A DNA stretch of 64,000 bases from Streptomyces californicus. GTDB taxonomy: Bacteria > Actinomycetota > Actinomycetes > Streptomycetales > Streptomycetaceae. The translations under genes were made by a program, and so were the position numbers. This document shows, in pieces, positions 1 to 10,154 of this stretch (position 1 is the first letter of the stretch; every line of letters starts with the position of its first letter). The notes under the pieces are model-generated. The model did no database searches, was not told the origin of the DNA, and saw only the letters and a program-made list of their open reading frames with translations. The stretch spans positions 124,001 through 188,000 of the forward strand of contig NZ_JNZZ01000009.1 in NCBI RefSeq assembly GCF_000717645.1. Direction: 5' to 3'.

Positions 1-1
1 C

Positions 2-199
2 CTGTGGGCCTCGGAGGCGTTCCCGGACCGCATGGAGTGGCGCGAGTGGGACCGGGACCTGCACCCGGGCGACATCGTCCTCACCCACTTCCGGGGCAAG
101 GGGGACTGGAAGGGCTCGATGCCCGACATGATCCGCCGGGTCATGAAGACCATCACGGACAAGGGGTACGCGGTGGCGAAGCTGGAGGACTACGTCTGA
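2..199 (+). CDS. polysaccharide deacetylase family protein (C-terminal fragment)
   Basis: Only the last 65 codons are in the window; the 5' part lies upstream. The tail contains HPGDIVLTHFRG followed by a helix (MPDMIRRVMKTITDKGYAVAKLEDYV). This is the usual C-terminal end of NodB-type carbohydrate esterases (CE4), where the LTH/LLH strand carries the second catalytic His and the last helix closes the barrel. Known members remove N- or O-acetyl groups from peptidoglycan, chitin or other surface glycans outside the cell. The stop codon sits inside a perfect 8-bp tandem repeat (TGACCGGC three times, 197-220). The substrate cannot be told from this fragment. Confidence 0.75.
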   Translation: MWASEAFPDRMEWREWDRDLHPGDIVLTHFRGKGDWKGSMPDMIRRVMKTITDKGYAVAKLEDYV

Positions 200-409
200 C
201 CGGCTGACCGGCTGACCGGCTGGCCCTCGCTGACCGGCGCTGGCCTGCCGGCCCGTCACACCCGCCGGTCCGCTGGGGCCGCCGTTCCGCCGGTCCGCTG
301 CCCGGCCGTCCGCCGGCCCGGCTGACCCGTCAACCCGCCGGCCGCCGGCCGCCGGCCCCCGGCCCCTGGTTCCCGCGCCCGCCCCCGTACGTACGCCCCG
401 AGTGCGCGC
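197..409. repeat. intergenic segment with short tandem repeats
   Basis: The segment between two convergent genes holds TGACCGGC repeated three times (197-220) and a GCCGGCC-rich run near 340-360. No gene is supported here. It probably acts only as a 3' intergenic spacer. Confidence 0.5.
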
Positions 410-883
410 TCAGCCCCCGCTGCGCGCGCACTCGTCGCTGTCGCCCCCGCTGAGACAGGGCGGCGCGTTCCGGACGGGGGCCGGTTCCTCGGCGTCCCGG
501 CCGCTTCCCTGCACGGCGGACGCCAGGAGCGCGACGCCCAGCGCCACCGCGACGACCGCCTGGATCCCGCCGGACCAGTGCCACCCGGTGAGCAGCAACG
601 CCACGGCGACGCAGGCGACCACGAGGACGAAAACGCCGATCGCGACGATCGGCGTCCAGTCCGTGCCCGGGTCCGCGGGCGGAGGCGCGGACAGTTTGCC
701 GTCGGCCGCCTCGTGCGACCGCGTCATGCCCCGTACCACCAGCCACAGCACCAGCAGCGCCCCGGCCGCCGCCTCCGCGACCACCAGCAGCACGCCCGTC
801 AGCAGGTCCGCGCCCCGGCCCGGCCTCTTCGCCGCCGAGCGCTCGCCCGGCCGGCCCGGCAGTCGCCCCGCGGAATCGGTCAT
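410..883 (-). CDS. small hypothetical membrane protein
   Basis: This 157-residue protein has an Arg/Pro-rich cytoplasmic N-terminus and three hydrophobic segments: about residues 25-50 (LLTGVLLVVAEAAAGALLVL), 78-99 (IVAIGVFVLVVACVAVALLL) and 106-124. A short Cys-containing tail follows. It starts at ATG 883 and is divergent from groES, 280 bp away. I do not recognise a characterised family; similar small three-helix proteins are common in Streptomyces. No function is proposed. Confidence 0.6.
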   Translation of the reverse strand: MTDSAGRLPGRPGERSAAKRPGRGADLLTGVLLVVAEAAAGALLVLWLVVRGMTRSHEAADGKLSAPPPADPGTDWTPIVAIGVFVLVVACVAVALLLTGWHWSGGIQAVVAVALGVALLASAVQGSGRDAEEPAPVRNAPPCLSGGDSDECARSGG

Positions 884-978
884 CTCCGTACCGTCCTACG
901 GAACCCAGCGCTCCACCCCCGCGTTGTCCGGACGGTGACCCGATGGAGGCCCGGCCGAGACGGCGCGAGGGTGGTGAA

Positions 979-1005
979 TTGGCACTCCGCTTGACCGAGT
1001 GCTAA
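979..1005. promoter_or_regulatory. CIRCE operator 1 (HrcA box)
   Basis: TTGGCACTC-N9-GAGTGCTAA matches the CIRCE consensus TTAGCACTC-N9-GAGTGCTAA with one difference. The spacer contains TTGACC (991-996), a good -35 element, with a -10-like CATAGT at 1013-1018. HrcA bound here would cover the groESL promoter. Confidence 0.92.
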
Positions 1006-1025
1006 TCGCGGTCATAGTCTCGGGT

Positions 1026-1052
1026 CTGGCACTCCCCCCTGGAGAGTGCCAG
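1026..1052. promoter_or_regulatory. CIRCE operator 2 (HrcA box)
   Basis: CTGGCACTC-N9-GAGTGCCAG is a perfect 9-bp inverted repeat with CIRCE spacing, 20 bp downstream of the first box. It lies at or just after the expected transcription start of groES. Two CIRCE boxes imply tight HrcA repression with release on heat shock. Confidence 0.88.
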
Positions 1053-1161
1053 CACCACCTTGTGCGACAGGGCAGGTCCGGCACCCGCGACGACGGATCG
1101 GTCCGATCGCCTCCCACTGACTGTTAAACCCCGTGAGATCTCCGAAGGGGGAGACCGGATC

Positions 1162-1470
1162 GTGTCGACCACCAGCTCCAAGGTTGCGATCAAGCCGCTC
1201 GAGGACCGCATTGTGGTCCAGCCGCTCGACGCCGAGCAGACCACGGCTTCCGGCCTGGTCATTCCGGACACCGCGAAGGAGAAGCCCCAGGAGGGCGTCG
1301 TCCTCGCCGTGGGCCCGGGCCGCTTCGAGAACGGCGAGCGGCTTCCGCTCGACGTCAAGACCGGCGACGTCGTCCTGTACAGCAAGTACGGCGGCACCGA
1401 GGTGAAGTACAACGGCGAGGAGTACCTCGTCCTCTCGGCCCGCGACGTCCTCGCGATCGTCGAGAAGTAA
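1162..1470 (+). CDS. groES: co-chaperonin GroES (Hsp10)
   Basis: The 102-residue product forms the heptameric lid of the GroEL chaperonin in the cytoplasm. The full Hsp10 fold is visible: [22 protein letters not shown] at the start, the mobile-loop region, [33 protein letters not shown], and a final [16 protein letters not shown] at 1162 is chosen because a strong ribosome site (GAAGGGGGAGA, 1145-1155) sits just upstream and the protein then has standard length; the longer in-frame ATG at 1060 would only add non-conserved residues. It is followed 96 bp later by groEL in the same orientation, controlled by the two CIRCE boxes upstream. Confidence 0.97.
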   Translation: MSTTSSKVAIKPLEDRIVVQPLDAEQTTASGLVIPDTAKEKPQEGVVLAVGPGRFENGERLPLDVKTGDVVLYSKYGGTEVKYNGEEYLVLSARDVLAIVEK

Positions 1471-1518
1471 TTCACCCACGTCTGCCTGTGTTCTGCGCCC
1501 CTGGCCCCCAGCGACTGA

Positions 1519-3192
<1,674 letters not shown>

Positions 3193-3242
3193 TACCGCCC
3201 GTACGGCCCGTACCGCTTCCGGTACGCCCGTCCGGTACGCCT

Positions 3243-3279
3243 GAGGCCCGGTGCCCCCGTCGCGGGGGCACCGGGCCTC
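3243..3279 (+). terminator. groESL terminator hairpin
   Basis: A perfect 17-bp stem (3243-3259 with 3263-3279) with a 3-nt loop lies 50 bp after the groEL stop. There is no U-run, as usual in Streptomyces. It sits between convergent groEL and the dehydrogenase gene, so it may serve both strands. Confidence 0.88.
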
Positions 3280-3369
3280 GGTGCGTCGGGGCCCGGCACG
3301 CGACCGGGGCGGCGGCGGCGTGCGCGCGCGGGCCCCGGCGACCGGCGAAACCGGCCGGCGCGACCGACT

Positions 3370-3465
3370 GGCGCAACCGGCACAAGCGTCACGCCGACCG
3401 GCACAAGCGTCACACCGACCGGCGCCACCGACCCTGCGCCACCGTCACACCGACCGGCACAACCG
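3370..3465. repeat. degenerate short tandem repeats
   Basis: Variants of the unit GACCGGCACAAGCGTCAC recur about four times between the groESL terminator and the end of the dehydrogenase gene. There is no coding evidence. Confidence 0.55.
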
Positions 3466-4239
3466 TTACTGCGGGCCGTACTTGCGCCCCGTCCGCGAGG
3501 TCACCCCGCCGAGCAGACCCCGCGGGGCCACCTTCACCAGCCCCATCAGCGCCTTGTAGCGCGGGTCCGGGATCGACACCGTCTTGCCCCGGCCCAGATC
3601 CGTCAGCGCCGCGGCCACCAGCTTGTCCGCGTCGAGCCACATCCAGCCCGGGATGTTGTCCGTGCCCATGCCGGCCCGCTCGTGGAACTCCGTCCGCACG
3701 AACCCGGGGCACAGCGCCATCAGCCGCACCCCCGACCCGGCCAGGTCCCGCGCCGCGCCCTGGGTGAACTGGACCACCCACGACTTGGACGCCCCGTACG
3801 TACCGCGCGGCACGAACGCCGCGACGGACGCCACGTTGACGACCCCGCCCCGGCCCCGCTCCCGCATCCCGGCGACCGCCGCCGAGGTCAGCCGCAGCAC
3901 CGCCTCGCAGTGCACCTTCAGCATCGTCAGCTCGTCGGCCATGGACACCTCCAGGAAGCGCCCCTTGTTGCCGAACCCGGCGTTGTTGACCAGCAGGTCG
4001 ACCGGGTGCCGGACGTCGGCGAGCCGCTTCTCGACCGCCTCGATACCGCCGTCCGTGGACAGGTCGGCGCTCAGCACCTCCGCCTCGATGCCGTGCCGGT
4101 CGTGGAGTTCGGTGGCCTGTTCGCGCAGCCGCGCGGTGTCCCGCGCCACCAGCACCAGGTTGTGGCCCTGGGCCGCGAGCCGCCGCGCGAACGCGGCCCC
4201 GATGCCCGCCGTCGCGCCCGTGATCAGTGCAGTCGTCAT
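3466..4239 (-). CDS. short-chain dehydrogenase/reductase (SDR)
   Basis: This 257-residue NAD(P)-dependent oxidoreductase has the classical SDR motifs: TGATAGIGAAFA (cofactor glycine motif, residues 7-18), NNAG, the catalytic Ser in NVASVAAF and the YGASK catalytic Tyr/Lys pair. The C-terminal part (DADKLVAAALTDLGRGKTVSIPDPRYKALMGL) resembles DltE/YqjQ-type SDRs that act on lipid-like or unknown carbonyl substrates. ATG 4239 begins directly at the Rossmann strand. Its start is 10 bp downstream of the multicopper oxidase stop, so the two are probably co-transcribed. The substrate is unknown. Confidence 0.88.
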   Translation of the reverse strand: MTTALITGATAGIGAAFARRLAAQGHNLVLVARDTARLREQATELHDRHGIEAEVLSADLSTDGGIEAVEKRLADVRHPVDLLVNNAGFGNKGRFLEVSMADELTMLKVHCEAVLRLTSAAVAGMRERGRGGVVNVASVAAFVPRGTYGASKSWVVQFTQGAARDLAGSGVRLMALCPGFVRTEFHERAGMGTDNIPGWMWLDADKLVAAALTDLGRGKTVSIPDPRYKALMGLVKVAPRGLLGGVTSRTGRKYGPQ

Positions 4240-4249
4240 ACGCGGCACG

Positions 4250-5791
4250 TTAGTGCCCCGCGTGGTCCGGGACCGCACCCGCCCGCCGCCCCTTCTCCAC
4301 CACCACGAACTGGCCCATCATCCCGAGGTCCTCGTGGGACAGCAGGTGGCAGTGGTACATGTACGGGATGTCCGGATCGGGCGGCCCGTCGAACCGCAGC
4401 GCGATCCGCACGGTCGAACCCGTCGGCACCGCCACCGTGTCCTTGCGGCCCCGCAGCGCCCGCTCCGGCCGCTTCCCGTCCACGTCCAGCACCCGGAACT
4501 CCGCGTCGTGCACATGGAAGTTGTGGGTCATGTCGCCGGCGTTGCGCAGCGTCCACACCTCCGTCGTCCCCCGGGTGACCGTCCGGTCGATCCGGTCCAT
4601 CGCCATCGGCCGCCCGTTGATCCCCGACCGGCGCAGTTCGAAGTGGCGGGCGCGCACCGCGTCCCCGGCCTCCGGCAGCCCCAGGCCCGGGTCCGCCGCC
4701 AGCCGGGCCGGCACCGCGGGGGAGGGGCGCAGCCGTTCGGCCGCCCGCAACTGGAGGACGTCGAAGGAGTCGTCGCCCCCGTCGAACCGCCGTTCCCAGC
4801 CGTTGCCCTGCCGCCACGGATAGCTCCGCAGCACCGTCCGCTCACCCGGCCGCACCGTCACGACGATCTCCGCCCGCTCGCCCAGCGAGAGCTGGACCCG
4901 GTCCATGGACGCGGGCTCCGGCAGCAGTCCGCCGTCCGTCCCCACCAGGGCGAAGGGGCGGTCGTCCGCGAAGCCGAAGGTGTAGATCCGGGCGGTCGAG
5001 GCGTTCAGCAGGCGCAGCCGTACGCGCTCGTCGCGCACCTCCGCGTACGGGTCGAGGGTGCCGTTCACCATCGTGCGCTCGCCCAGGAAGCCGCTGTTGG
5101 CCAGGAACCGGTGCCCGTGGTCGAACTCCGCCCCGTCGAACGTGACGTCCTGCACCATCACCGGCAGATCGTCCACGCCGTACGTCTTCGGCAGCTTCAG
5201 CCTCTCGCTGTCCTCGTCGTCCAGCAGGAACATCCCGGCCAGCCCGCGCCGCACATGACGCTCCGTCGCCCCGTGCGGATGCGGGTGGTACCAGAGCGTC
5301 GCGGCCGGCTGGTCGACCGTCCAGCGCGGGGTCCACGCGGACCCCGCCGCCACCGTCTGGTGCGGCCCGCCGTCCATCGCCGCGGGCAGGTGCATGCCGT
5401 GCCAGTGCACGCTCGACGCCTCGTCGAGCGCGTTGCGCACCCGGACCGCGACCCGCTCACCGCGCTTCGCCCGCAGCGTCGGTCCCAGGTGGCTCCCGTC
5501 GAACCCCCACGTCGGGGTCGCCACCCCTTTCCGGAACTCCGTGGTCCCCGCCCGCATCCGCAGGTCGAAGACGCGCGTGCCGTCCCGGTCCACCGTCGAG
5601 CGCGCGAGCGGCGGCACGGCCAGCTCGTCGGCGAACCGGACCTTCCCGACCGTGCTGATGTCGGCCGACGTCCACCACCACGCGAGCGAGCCGCCCACCG
5701 CGGCCCCGAACACGCCCACCACCACCGCCAGGGTGATGAGCACCCGCCTCAACCGCCGCCGCCCCCCGCGTTTCTCCATGCCCGTCAGCAT
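4250..5791 (-). CDS. multicopper oxidase (CueO/CotA/bilirubin-oxidase type)
   Basis: This roughly 510-residue three-domain cupredoxin oxidase couples four one-electron oxidations to O2 reduction. All copper-binding motifs are present: HWHGMH, WYHPHPHG, HNFHVH and, at the C-terminus, YHCHLLSHEDLGMM, which has His-Cys-His with a Met axial ligand. The N-terminus has a basic stretch followed by a hydrophobic segment (VLITLAVVVGVFGAAVGGSLAWW), so the enzyme is exported or anchored. No twin-arginine consensus is obvious. An internal Met at 5779 is an equally possible start. Likely roles are copper or metal oxidation or oxidation of phenolic substrates. Confidence 0.92.
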   Translation of the reverse strand: MLTGMEKRGGRRRLRRVLITLAVVVGVFGAAVGGSLAWWWTSADISTVGKVRFADELAVPPLARSTVDRDGTRVFDLRMRAGTTEFRKGVATPTWGFDGSHLGPTLRAKRGERVAVRVRNALDEASSVHWHGMHLPAAMDGGPHQTVAAGSAWTPRWTVDQPAATLWYHPHPHGATERHVRRGLAGMFLLDDEDSERLKLPKTYGVDDLPVMVQDVTFDGAEFDHGHRFLANSGFLGERTMVNGTLDPYAEVRDERVRLRLLNASTARIYTFGFADDRPFALVGTDGGLLPEPASMDRVQLSLGERAEIVVTVRPGERTVLRSYPWRQGNGWERRFDGGDDSFDVLQLRAAERLRPSPAVPARLAADPGLGLPEAGDAVRARHFELRRSGINGRPMAMDRIDRTVTRGTTEVWTLRNAGDMTHNFHVHDAEFRVLDVDGKRPERALRGRKDTVAVPTGSTVRIALRFDGPPDPDIPYMYHCHLLSHEDLGMMGQFVVVEKGRRAGAVPDHAGH

Positions 5792-5885
5792 TCCGGCGGC
5801 GGACCCGGCCCGGCATGGGGCAGGGCCCTGAACCGCCCCCGACCGGACCCTTACGGCCGGGCCGGGGGAGAACCCCCAGGACGGG

Positions 5886-7511
5886 TCAGGGGGAGCCCGG
5901 GGCGAAGGACAGCATGCGGGCCTCGCGTACGGGCTTGTGGTTCTCGTCGCCGCTGACCTGCGTCGGCGTCAGCACGAGCCGTCCGTCCACGTACGCGGTA
6001 TGTGCCGAGAACATCTCGTACTCCCACGGTGCGGTCGCCGCCGGATGCTTCACGACCTCCGTCTCCGTTCCGGCGCCGCGCGGCCCCATGAGGTAGGTCC
6101 GGCCGGGGGAGCTGGGGCCTGCCGCCTCGTAGACGCGCATCGCGTTGCCGTCCTCCGCGCGCAGGGGATAGAGCGTCCGCATCCGGTTGTCCTTGACCCC
6201 CCACAGGAACTTCCCGGTCCTGGCGTCGTACGCGCCGACCTGGTCCGTGCCGCCGACCATGATCATGCCCTTGCCGGCCCCGGAGCCCCGGCAGGGCTGC
6301 AGATCCTCGCCGGCTCCGGCCCCGGCGCAGTGCTCGAACCCCTTGGCACGGGCGTCGAAGGTGACGCGGTGCTTGCCCCCGGGGTCCAGGACCGTGATCC
6401 GCCAGTCCTTCGCGACGTCCTCGTTGTTGTAGACGGTGAAGGCGACCGGGTCCATGGAGATCAGACTGCCGACGCTCCAGCCGGTCTCCGTGCGGTAGCG
6501 CCACAGGATCTTCCCTGTACGCGGGTCGAGCTCGCGCACCTGCCCGAAGTTCTTGCTCCGGTCGATGGCGACCATGCAGGTGGAGCTCACCAGCAGCCGG
6601 TCGCCGCCCGCCACCTTGTCCGGGATGCACGCCCCCTTGTTCTCCCGGGGGACCTTGTAGAGCTTGCTCCCGTCGGCCATCCGGTAGGTGGTGGTGAACA
6701 TGTCCCGGGCCACGGCGAGGACATCGCCGCTGATGGCGCTGTAGACGAGGTGCGTGCTCCTCTCGTCACCGGGCTCGTCGAGCTTCGCGTGCCATCCCTC
6801 CTTCCCGGTCTTCAGGTCGATCATCTGCATCTGGTTGCAGAGGTTGTTCCGCTCGTTGTCCGGCCGCTCGTGACGGAACACCACGACCTTGCCGTCCGGC
6901 GTGGGGTTGGCCGGGGTCTCGCACACGGCGGAGGGGAGCGTCAGGCTCCAGACCTCGGCGCCGTCGGAGAGCCGGTAGGCCGTGACCTTGCGGTACAGGG
7001 CCTGGACGGCGGTGTCGCCGACGATCCACAGGTCGTGGACGGGGTTGATCTGCTTGGGTATGTCGGTTCTGTCGTCGGCGATCCACGCCGCCGCCTCACC
7101 CGGCTTCCGCGCGGCGGCGACCTCCGCCGTCGTCGGGATGCGGCTCAGCTCCGGGCCGCCCGCCGGGGGAGCGGAGGACGGGGACGCCGAGGCGGAGGGG
7201 CCGGGCGACTTCTTCGCCACGGGCTTCGCGGGCTCGCCCCGGCCCCGGTCGGTGGCGGCGTACACCCCGCCCGCCACGACCACCAGCACCAGCGCGACGA
7301 CCGCGGCGACTACCGGGCCCCGGCCGAACCGGCGGCGCGGGGGCGGAGGCGGCGGGACCGCCGCCCCGTACCCCGGCTGCCCGTACCCCGGCTGCCCGGA
7401 GTCCTGGGGCGCACCGGGCCCCGGGCCGTCCTGCGGGGAGGCGTACGGGTTGCCGGGTACGGGCTCCTGCCGCGGGCCCGGGGTGTACCAGGGCTGCTGC
7501 GGATCGGGCAT
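5886..7511 (-). CDS. PQQ-like beta-propeller repeat membrane protein
   Basis: This 541-residue protein starts with a proline/glutamine-rich cytoplasmic segment (residues 1-70) and has one transmembrane helix (about 75-95: VVAAVVALVLVVVAGGVYAA). The rest is a large extracellular domain with repeated propeller blades ending in W/Y motifs, such as LKTGKEGWHAKL, LDPRTGKILWRYRT and YDARTGKFLWGVKD. These are PQQ/BamB-like repeats, used as protein- or ligand-interaction platforms; the residues needed for a quinoprotein enzyme are not evident. ATG 7511 follows a GGGGGAAG ribosome site. The exact role is unknown. Confidence 0.8.
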   Translation of the reverse strand: MPDPQQPWYTPGPRQEPVPGNPYASPQDGPGPGAPQDSGQPGYGQPGYGAAVPPPPPPRRRFGRGPVVAAVVALVLVVVAGGVYAATDRGRGEPAKPVAKKSPGPSASASPSSAPPAGGPELSRIPTTAEVAAARKPGEAAAWIADDRTDIPKQINPVHDLWIVGDTAVQALYRKVTAYRLSDGAEVWSLTLPSAVCETPANPTPDGKVVVFRHERPDNERNNLCNQMQMIDLKTGKEGWHAKLDEPGDERSTHLVYSAISGDVLAVARDMFTTTYRMADGSKLYKVPRENKGACIPDKVAGGDRLLVSSTCMVAIDRSKNFGQVRELDPRTGKILWRYRTETGWSVGSLISMDPVAFTVYNNEDVAKDWRITVLDPGGKHRVTFDARAKGFEHCAGAGAGEDLQPCRGSGAGKGMIMVGGTDQVGAYDARTGKFLWGVKDNRMRTLYPLRAEDGNAMRVYEAAGPSSPGRTYLMGPRGAGTETEVVKHPAATAPWEYEMFSAHTAYVDGRLVLTPTQVSGDENHKPVREARMLSFAPGSP

Positions 7512-7686
7512 GGTCTTCCCCCTGAGACGTGCCGCTCGGTGTGGTGTCCCGGGCACGGCGTCCCGTGCGCGGGTCACTGGTGGGGGACGCACCGGACGCC
7601 CCGCCAGTTCCCGCCCCCCGGAAGCCCCGACGCGGGGCGGGCCGGGGCTCCGGTCCCCGCCCCGCGCGGCGGACTCTCCCCCTCGG

Positions 7687-8355
7687 TCAGCCCTGCCGGG
7701 CGGTGTACTCCCGCGCCTTGCGCAGCGCCTCGGGGTGCAGCGCGTCCCCGGCCGCCAGCAGGGCGGGCAGCAGGGTGCGTTCGGTCGTCACGGCCCGGAA
7801 CTGCAGGGCGGCGGTGACCTCGTGGTCCGGCCGGTGCACGATCTCGACGGGGTCCCCGGCGCGGACCGTCCCCGGCTCGACCACCCGCAGATAGGCGCCG
7901 GTGACGCCGTGCTGGGTGAACCGCCGGACCCAGCCCTGCTCGCCGAGGTGGCCCGCGAAGGTCCGGCACGGGATGCGCCCCGAGGTGACCTCCAGCACGA
8001 GGTCCGTCCCCACCCGCCAGCGCTCACCGATCAGCGCGCCGCTCACGTCCACGCCCAGGGTCGTGAAGTTCTCGCCGAACACCCCGTTGGCCAGCGTCCG
8101 GCCGCCCAGCTCCCGCTCCCAGGCGTCCAGATCCTCCCGGGCGTACGCGTACACCGCCTGGTCGCTGCCGCCGTGGTGGCGCAGGTCGCACACGGCGTCC
8201 CCGGCCAGACCGCTCCCGCCGGCGCCCTTGGGGCCCGGGTCGCGCACCTCGACGGGGCCCTCCGCCGGTCGCTTGTCGATCCCGGTGAGGCCGTCCGGGC
8301 CGTCGGTGTGGGTGGAGGGGCGGGGGCGGCCGGTGTTCACGGTCAGCAGCTTCAT
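7687..8355 (-). CDS. MOSC domain-containing protein (YiiM-like)
   Basis: In this 222-residue protein the MOSC domain spans roughly residues 40-170. Visible are GDAVCDLRHHGGSDQAVYAY, GVFGENFTTLGVD and SGRIPCRTFAGHLGE, whose Cys is the conserved MOSC cysteine. MOSC proteins handle sulfur bound to molybdenum cofactor or act as Mo-dependent reductases of N-hydroxylated compounds (E. coli YiiM). It is transcribed divergently from the LysR gene, 82 bp away, which suggests that LysR protein may control it. Confidence 0.9.
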   Translation of the reverse strand: MKLLTVNTGRPRPSTHTDGPDGLTGIDKRPAEGPVEVRDPGPKGAGGSGLAGDAVCDLRHHGGSDQAVYAYAREDLDAWERELGGRTLANGVFGENFTTLGVDVSGALIGERWRVGTDLVLEVTSGRIPCRTFAGHLGEQGWVRRFTQHGVTGAYLRVVEPGTVRAGDPVEIVHRPDHEVTAALQFRAVTTERTLLPALLAAGDALHPEALRKAREYTARQG

Positions 8356-8425
8356 GGCCTCACGCTAGCGGCCCCGTCCGCCCCAAGTCATCCGAGATGA
8401 ATGGGCCCGCTCTCCAAGCGTTCCT

Positions 8426-8438
8426 TATGCTGGAGGGG
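8426..8438 (+). promoter_or_regulatory. -10 element and candidate leaderless start of the LysR gene
   Basis: TATGCT (8426-8431) lies seven bases before the GTG start at 8438, so transcription would begin at or next to the first codon. The GGAGGG between them is too close to the start to be an ordinary ribosome site. Leaderless mRNAs are common in Streptomyces. Confidence 0.45.
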
Positions 8439-9328
8439 TGATCGAAGCCCGCCACCTCCGTGTCCTGCGCGCCGTCTCCGCCACCGGCTCGTTCTCCGCC
8501 GCCGCCCGGGAACTCGGCTGCACCCAGCCCGCCGTCAGCCAGCAGATGAAGGCCCTGGAGGCGTCGGCGGGTACCGCGCTGCTGATCCGCACCGGACGCG
8601 AGATGCGCCTGACGCAGGCCGGCGAGGCGCTGGTCCGGCACGCCGCCGGCATCCTCGCGGGACTCACCGCCGCCGAGGAGGAGGTCGCCGCCATCGCCGG
8701 GCTCCGGGCCGGCCGGGTCCGGCTGGTCTCGTTCCCCAGCGGCAGCTCCACCCTGGTCCCGGGGGCGCTGGCCGCCCTGCGCGCCGAGCACCCCGGCACC
8801 CGGGTCTCGCTGGTCGAGGCCGAGCCGCCGCGCTCGGTGGACCTGCTGCGCGAGGGCGACTGCGACATCGCGCTGGCGTTCCGCTACGGGGCGACCGGCG
8901 GCGAATGGGACGACCTGGTGGTCCGCCCGCTGCTCACCGACCGGCTGATCGGCCTCCTCCCGGAGGGGCACCGGCTGGCCGGGGCGTCGAGCGTCTCCAT
9001 CGGGGAGCTGGCCGATGAGTCGTGGATCGCGGGCTGCCCGCGCTGCCGCCGCCAGCTCGTGGAGGTCTGCGAGGAGTCCGGCTTCGCCCCGCGCATCGAC
9101 TTCGCCACCGACGACTACCCGGCGGTGATGGGCCTGGTCGGGGCCGGGCTCGGGGTGGCGGTGCTGCCGGAGCTGGCCGTGGAGTCGGTACGCCCCAAGG
9201 GGGCCAGGGCCGTACCGGTCGAGCCCGCGATCGAGCGGGAGATCGTCGCGCTGACCCTCCCGGACCTGGCCCGGGTCCCGGCCGTGGCGGCCACCCTGGA
9301 CCAGCTCGCGCGCACGGCCGCCCGCTGA
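8438..9328 (+). CDS. LysR-family transcriptional regulator
   Basis: This 296-residue regulator has the N-terminal winged helix-turn-helix typical of LTTRs (residues 1-60: HLRVLRAVSATGSFSAAARELG, then TQPAVSQQMKALE), followed by a linker helix and a periplasmic-binding-protein-like effector domain (about 90-290). It probably autoregulates and controls the divergent MOSC gene. Effector domain region CPRCRRQLVEVCEESGF carries three Cys, which might sense redox state, but that is speculation. Confidence 0.93.
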   Translation: MIEARHLRVLRAVSATGSFSAAARELGCTQPAVSQQMKALEASAGTALLIRTGREMRLTQAGEALVRHAAGILAGLTAAEEEVAAIAGLRAGRVRLVSFPSGSSTLVPGALAALRAEHPGTRVSLVEAEPPRSVDLLREGDCDIALAFRYGATGGEWDDLVVRPLLTDRLIGLLPEGHRLAGASSVSIGELADESWIAGCPRCRRQLVEVCEESGFAPRIDFATDDYPAVMGLVGAGLGVAVLPELAVESVRPKGARAVPVEPAIEREIVALTLPDLARVPAVAATLDQLARTAAR

Positions 9329-9410
9329 CACGGCGCGGGTCCGCACCGCCCGTCGCGCGGGGGACGGCGACGGGGCCGGTGACGCCGACCCGTACGGGGG
9401 CGTCGGCCCT

Positions 9411-9450
9411 GCCGGGACCTGCCGGGACCTGCCGGGACCTGCTGGGAACG
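9411..9450. repeat. 10-bp tandem repeat
   Basis: GCCGGGACCT is repeated exactly three times (9411-9440), followed by a degenerate copy. It lies in the 190-bp gap between the convergent LysR and WhiB-like genes. Confidence 0.7.
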
Positions 9451-9517
9451 CCGACCCGTGCCGGGACGTCGGCCGTGGTGGAAAAACGTTTCTGCGTTCA
9501 GGTGGCGCGTGCGGGTG

Positions 9518-9853
9518 TCAGCCGGCGCCGGAGCCCGGGGCCTGGGGGCTCCCGGCGGCTGCGGTGATCAGGCGGGTTCTGGCCCGGCCCATCAGCTCTT
9601 CGCGCTCGTCCTCGGTCAGGCCGCCCCACACGCCGTAGGGCTCCCGTACGGCCAGGGCGTGCGCGGCGCACTCGGACCGTACCGGGCAGCGCATGCACAC
9701 CTCCTTCGCGGAGGTCTCGCGAGCGCTGCGGGCCGCGCCGCGCTCGCCCTCGGGGTGGAAGAACAGGGAGCTGTCCACGCCGCGGCAGGCGGCGAGCAGC
9801 TGCCAGTCCCACAGATCTGCGTTGGGTCCGGGAAGGCGGGAGAAATCTGCCAT
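9518..9853 (-). CDS. WhiB-like (Wbl) iron-sulfur transcription factor
   Basis: This 111-residue protein has the Wbl signature: four cysteines spaced C-X29-C-X2-C-X5-C (ACRG ... VCMRCPVRSEC), which bind a [4Fe-4S] cluster, and the YGVWGG turn followed by a basic helix. ATG 9853 gives a standard Wbl N-terminus (MADFSRLPGPNADLWDW). It is divergent from bldM. Wbl proteins control development, antibiotic production and redox responses, usually together with region 4 of the principal sigma factor. I do not assign a particular wbl letter. Confidence 0.93.
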   Translation of the reverse strand: MADFSRLPGPNADLWDWQLLAACRGVDSSLFFHPEGERGAARSARETSAKEVCMRCPVRSECAAHALAVREPYGVWGGLTEDEREELMGRARTRLITAAAGSPQAPGSGAG

Positions 9854-9964
9854 TGCTTGTCCCCTCGGAGCTGTGCTGCGTCGGAAGCGGCATCCTCGAC
9901 CGGCTCGGATCGACGGCCGCGGTGGGCGGACCGCCGGTGATCGGTGTGACCGAAGTCTCGACCG

Positions 9965-9989
9965 TACATCTACGGTGCTAGTAGATGTA
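9965..9989. promoter_or_regulatory. perfect 9-bp inverted repeat upstream of the WhiB-like gene
   Basis: TACATCTAC-N7-GTAGATGTA lies in an AT-rich island (9960-10050) about 110 bp upstream of the Wbl start. It looks like a dimeric operator rather than a terminator because it is AT-rich, lies in a promoter region and does not follow a gene. Confidence 0.55.
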
Positions 9990-10154
9990 AATATGACTGT
10001 TTGCGAATCTAGCCACAGACACCCTCGAAAGGGAAGAAAAGCTGCCAAATAGGGCATGCCGGAGAGTGAAGATCAAGTTGAGGGATGAATCAACCGCGTC
10101 GTTCTCCTCTGTATTCAGGGGTTCACGTAGAGTGCCGAACTCGGTCGCCTGGCC

